7,943 nucleotides of DNA from an uncultured Alphaproteobacteria bacterium (GTDB lineage Bacteria > Pseudomonadota > Alphaproteobacteria > Caulobacterales > Hyphomonadaceae), in assembly GCA_903831485.1 (NCBI GenBank), contig CAIKXW010000292.1, positions 1-7,943 on the forward strand, read 5' to 3'. The notes under the pieces were generated by a model. It saw nothing but the letters and a program-made list of their open reading frames with translations, made no database searches and was not told the DNA's origin. The position numbers and the translations under genes were made by a program. Shown in pieces: positions 6,776-7,943 of this stretch (position 1 is the first letter of the stretch; each line of letters begins with the position of its first letter).

Positions 6776-7583
6776 CGACCTCGACGCCGATCTCGCGCTG
6801 ATCGCCGAGGCGGCGCAGGAAGCAGGACATCTCGCGCTCGAATGGCTGGAGAGGGGGGCAAGGCGCTGGGACAAGTCGCCCAACAACCCCGTCACCGAAG
6901 CCGACATCGCCTGCAACGACCTCCTCATCCGGAAGCTGCGCACCGCGCGCCCCGGCTATGGCTGGCTCTCCGAGGAAACCAGGGACAGCGCCGCCGACCG
7001 CTCCCAGAAACGCGTCTTCGTCGTCGACCCGCTCGATGGCACGGCAGCCTTCATCCGCGGCGAAAGCGGCTTCTGCGTTTCGATCGCCATCGTCGAGGCC
7101 GGCCAGCCGATCGCCGGCGCCGTCTTCAACCCCAATTTCGACGAGTTGCTCAGCGCCCGCAAAGGCGGCGGCGCCAGGCTCAACGCGGAACCTGCCACCG
7201 TCACCGACTGCAACAGTCTTGCCTGCAGCATGATCGGCCAGCCCGACGTCTTTGCCCGAACCAATGCTCAATACTGGCCCGATGTCCGCCTGATCGACGC
7301 CGTGCCCAACGGAATGGCCTGGCGCCTGGCGCTCGTCGCTGCGGGGCACTGGGATGCAGCCGTCGCGCTCAACGACAAGAGCGACTGGGACCTCGCCGCC
7401 GCAGTTCTCATTATCGAGGAGGCCGGCGGGGTCGCGACCGACCGCCACGGCCAGCCCTTCGTGTTCAACCGGGAATCGGTCATTCAGAAGGGGGCCGTGG
7501 CTGCTGGCGCCGCGCTCCACCCGCTGATAATGGAGCGTCTCCGCCACTGGGCCAGTCAGCAGACCCGACCCTCAGCCACGTGA
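6762..7583 (+). CDS. CysQ-like 3'(2'),5'-bisphosphate nucleotidase / inositol monophosphatase family protein
   Basis: This 273-residue protein is a Mg2+/Li+-sensitive phosphatase of the FIG superfamily. The metal-site motifs are all visible: VTEAD (44-48), LSEET (69-73, with the usual metal-binding glutamate), DPLDGT (89-94, with D89 and D92) and WDLAAAVLIIEEAGG (209-223, with D210). The WDKSPNNPVTEAD segment and the DPLDGTAAF form look more like the CysQ branch than a true inositol monophosphatase. CysQ removes the 3' phosphate of PAP/PAPS in sulfur metabolism, but the substrate cannot be settled from sequence. The start is a TTG at 6762, inside the end of pmbA, with GGGA at 6752-6755 as a possible ribosome site; an in-frame stop at 6756-6758 rules out any earlier start. 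The gene sits in a pmbA-cysQ-DUF4170-exporter cluster that I recall as common in alphaproteobacteria. Confidence 0.88.
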   Translation: MPDASDLDADLALIAEAAQEAGHLALEWLERGARRWDKSPNNPVTEADIACNDLLIRKLRTARPGYGWLSEETRDSAADRSQKRVFVVDPLDGTAAFIRGESGFCVSIAIVEAGQPIAGAVFNPNFDELLSARKGGGARLNAEPATVTDCNSLACSMIGQPDVFARTNAQYWPDVRLIDAVPNGMAWRLALVAAGHWDAAVALNDKSDWDLAAAVLIIEEAGGVATDRHGQPFVFNRESVIQKGAVAAGAALHPLIMERLRHWASQQTRPSAT

Positions 7584-7598
7584 CGGCAGGAAACCGAG

Positions 7599-7853
7599 AT
7601 GACGTCCAGCAACACCCCCGACAAACAGCTCCTGCACATCGTCATCGGCGGCGAGCTGAAACATCCCGGCACGGTCGAATTCGTCAATCTCAAGGAGATT
7701 GATTTCGTCGGCGCCTTCCCGAGCTATCGCGCCGCCTACGACGCCTGGAGGTCGGCCGCCCAGCGCACCGTCGACAACGCCCACGTCCGCTATTTCATCC
7801 TGCACGCGCATCGCCTGCTCGATCCCGAGACCGGCAAGCAACACGATGCCTGA
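7599..7853 (+). CDS. DUF4170 family small protein
   Basis: This 84-residue, probably cytoplasmic protein matches the DUF4170 family of small alphaproteobacterial proteins with no assigned function. Recognisable parts are LHIVIGGELKHPG (12-24), VEFVNLKEIDFVGAFPSYRAA (starting at residue 26), AYDAWRSAAQRTVDNA (46-61) and the C-terminal VRYFILHAHRLLDPETG (63-79). The strand/helix alternation suggests one compact alpha/beta domain, and there is no signal peptide or membrane segment. The ATG at 7599 follows AGGA (7588-7591) at a good distance and lies 15 bases after the cysQ-like stop. The 3' end overlaps the next gene by 8 bases. The constant neighbourhood next to a CysQ-like phosphatase and an LPS exporter hints at an envelope-related role, but that is inference from context only. 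Confidence 0.85.
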   Translation: MTSSNTPDKQLLHIVIGGELKHPGTVEFVNLKEIDFVGAFPSYRAAYDAWRSAAQRTVDNAHVRYFILHAHRLLDPETGKQHDA

Positions 7854-7943
7854 CGCTTCCGGCGCTTCTCGCCAGAAGCGCCTCTCCTCCCGCTTCGTGC
7901 GCGACTGGCTGAAGCCACAGCTCGGCTGGTTCGCGCTCGGGAC
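7846..7943 (+). CDS. Start of a probable MsbA-type ABC exporter (partial, cut by window end)
   Basis: Only the first 32 codons are present. They begin at an ATG (7846-7848) that overlaps the DUF4170 stop by 8 bases (ATGCCTGA). The translated start is short, basic and Ser/Arg-rich, followed by RFVRDWLKPQLGWFALG, where a hydrophobic helix seems to begin. This pattern (basic N-terminus, R-x-W-x-x-x-x, then the first transmembrane helix) resembles MsbA-like lipid A-core flippases with fused permease and ATPase domains, and such a gene often follows DUF4170. The evidence is mostly context and a short N-terminus, so other membrane proteins are possible. No clear Shine-Dalgarno sequence precedes the ATG. 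A GTG at 7897 (codon 18) is an alternative start, lying after the hairpin at 7861-7882. Confidence 0.5.
   Translation, partial: MPDASGASRQKRLSSRFVRDWLKPQLGWFALG
7861..7882 (+). repeat. Perfect 9-bp inverted repeat/hairpin inside the first codons of the exporter frame
   Basis: GGCGCTTCT (7861-7869) and AGAAGCGCC (7874-7882) are perfect reverse complements around a CGCC loop. It starts 8 bases after the DUF4170 stop codon and 12 bases after the ATG of the downstream frame, and a pyrimidine-rich run (TCTCCTCCC) follows. The structure is that of a possible terminator or attenuator, or of an mRNA hairpin limiting translation of the next gene. The sequence does not tell which, and chance in a GC-rich region is not excluded. 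Confidence 0.5.

Noticed and set aside
5411..6943. A 510-codon open frame on the minus strand, antisense to pmbA and the start of the cysQ-like gene.
   Set aside because: It lies opposite a clearly conserved PmbA protein, its translation is a Gly/Ala/Arg-rich composition typical of GC-rich shadow frames, and no domain is recognisable.
6690..7547. A 285-codon minus-strand open frame opposite the cysQ-like gene.
   Set aside because: The plus strand codes for intact metal-site motifs of a phosphatase across the same bases; the antisense frame shows no family features.

Overview
The window is a GC-rich, gene-dense stretch of what looks like an alphaproteobacterial chromosome, probably Caulobacterales/Hyphomonadaceae-like. 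This placement is inferred from three things: a CtpA-like phosphatase family known from Caulobacter, a cysQ-like/DUF4170/ABC-exporter order that I recall as typical of this class, and tightly overlapping genes with GTG and TTG starts. No rRNA, tRNA, CRISPR or mobile element was seen.

Left part (5-4032, minus strand): a four-gene lipid A/LPS operon read leftwards in the order DUF374 acyltransferase, waaA (Kdo transferase), lpxK (lipid A 4'-kinase), LpxL/HtrB-type late acyltransferase. Every junction overlaps by 4 or 8 bases, which suggests translational coupling. These products work in sequence at the cytoplasmic face of the inner membrane: LpxK makes lipid IVA, WaaA adds Kdo, and the LpxL-type enzyme adds a secondary acyl chain. 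The DUF374 protein is a further putative acyltransferase of unproven substrate.

Middle (4033-5437): a 135-base divergent intergenic region, then on the plus strand a HCX5R phosphatase of the CtpA-like family (a family genetically linked to lipid A structure in Caulobacter), then a 120-residue two-helix membrane protein of unknown function with its own strong Shine-Dalgarno sequence, followed by a GC-rich hairpin that is a probable terminator.

Right part (5438-7943, plus strand): pmbA/tldE, a CysQ/inositol-monophosphatase family enzyme, a small DUF4170 protein, and the first 32 codons of a gene that is probably an MsbA-type ABC exporter, cut by the window end. pmbA and cysQ overlap by 14 bases and DUF4170 and the exporter by 8. 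A perfect 9-bp hairpin lies just inside the start of the exporter reading frame.

The window as a whole is therefore a lipid A assembly region arranged as two divergent arms. I found no clearly new multi-gene system. The best leads are the divergent phosphatase/lipid A pairing, the unknown membrane protein, DUF4170, and the hairpin at the exporter start.
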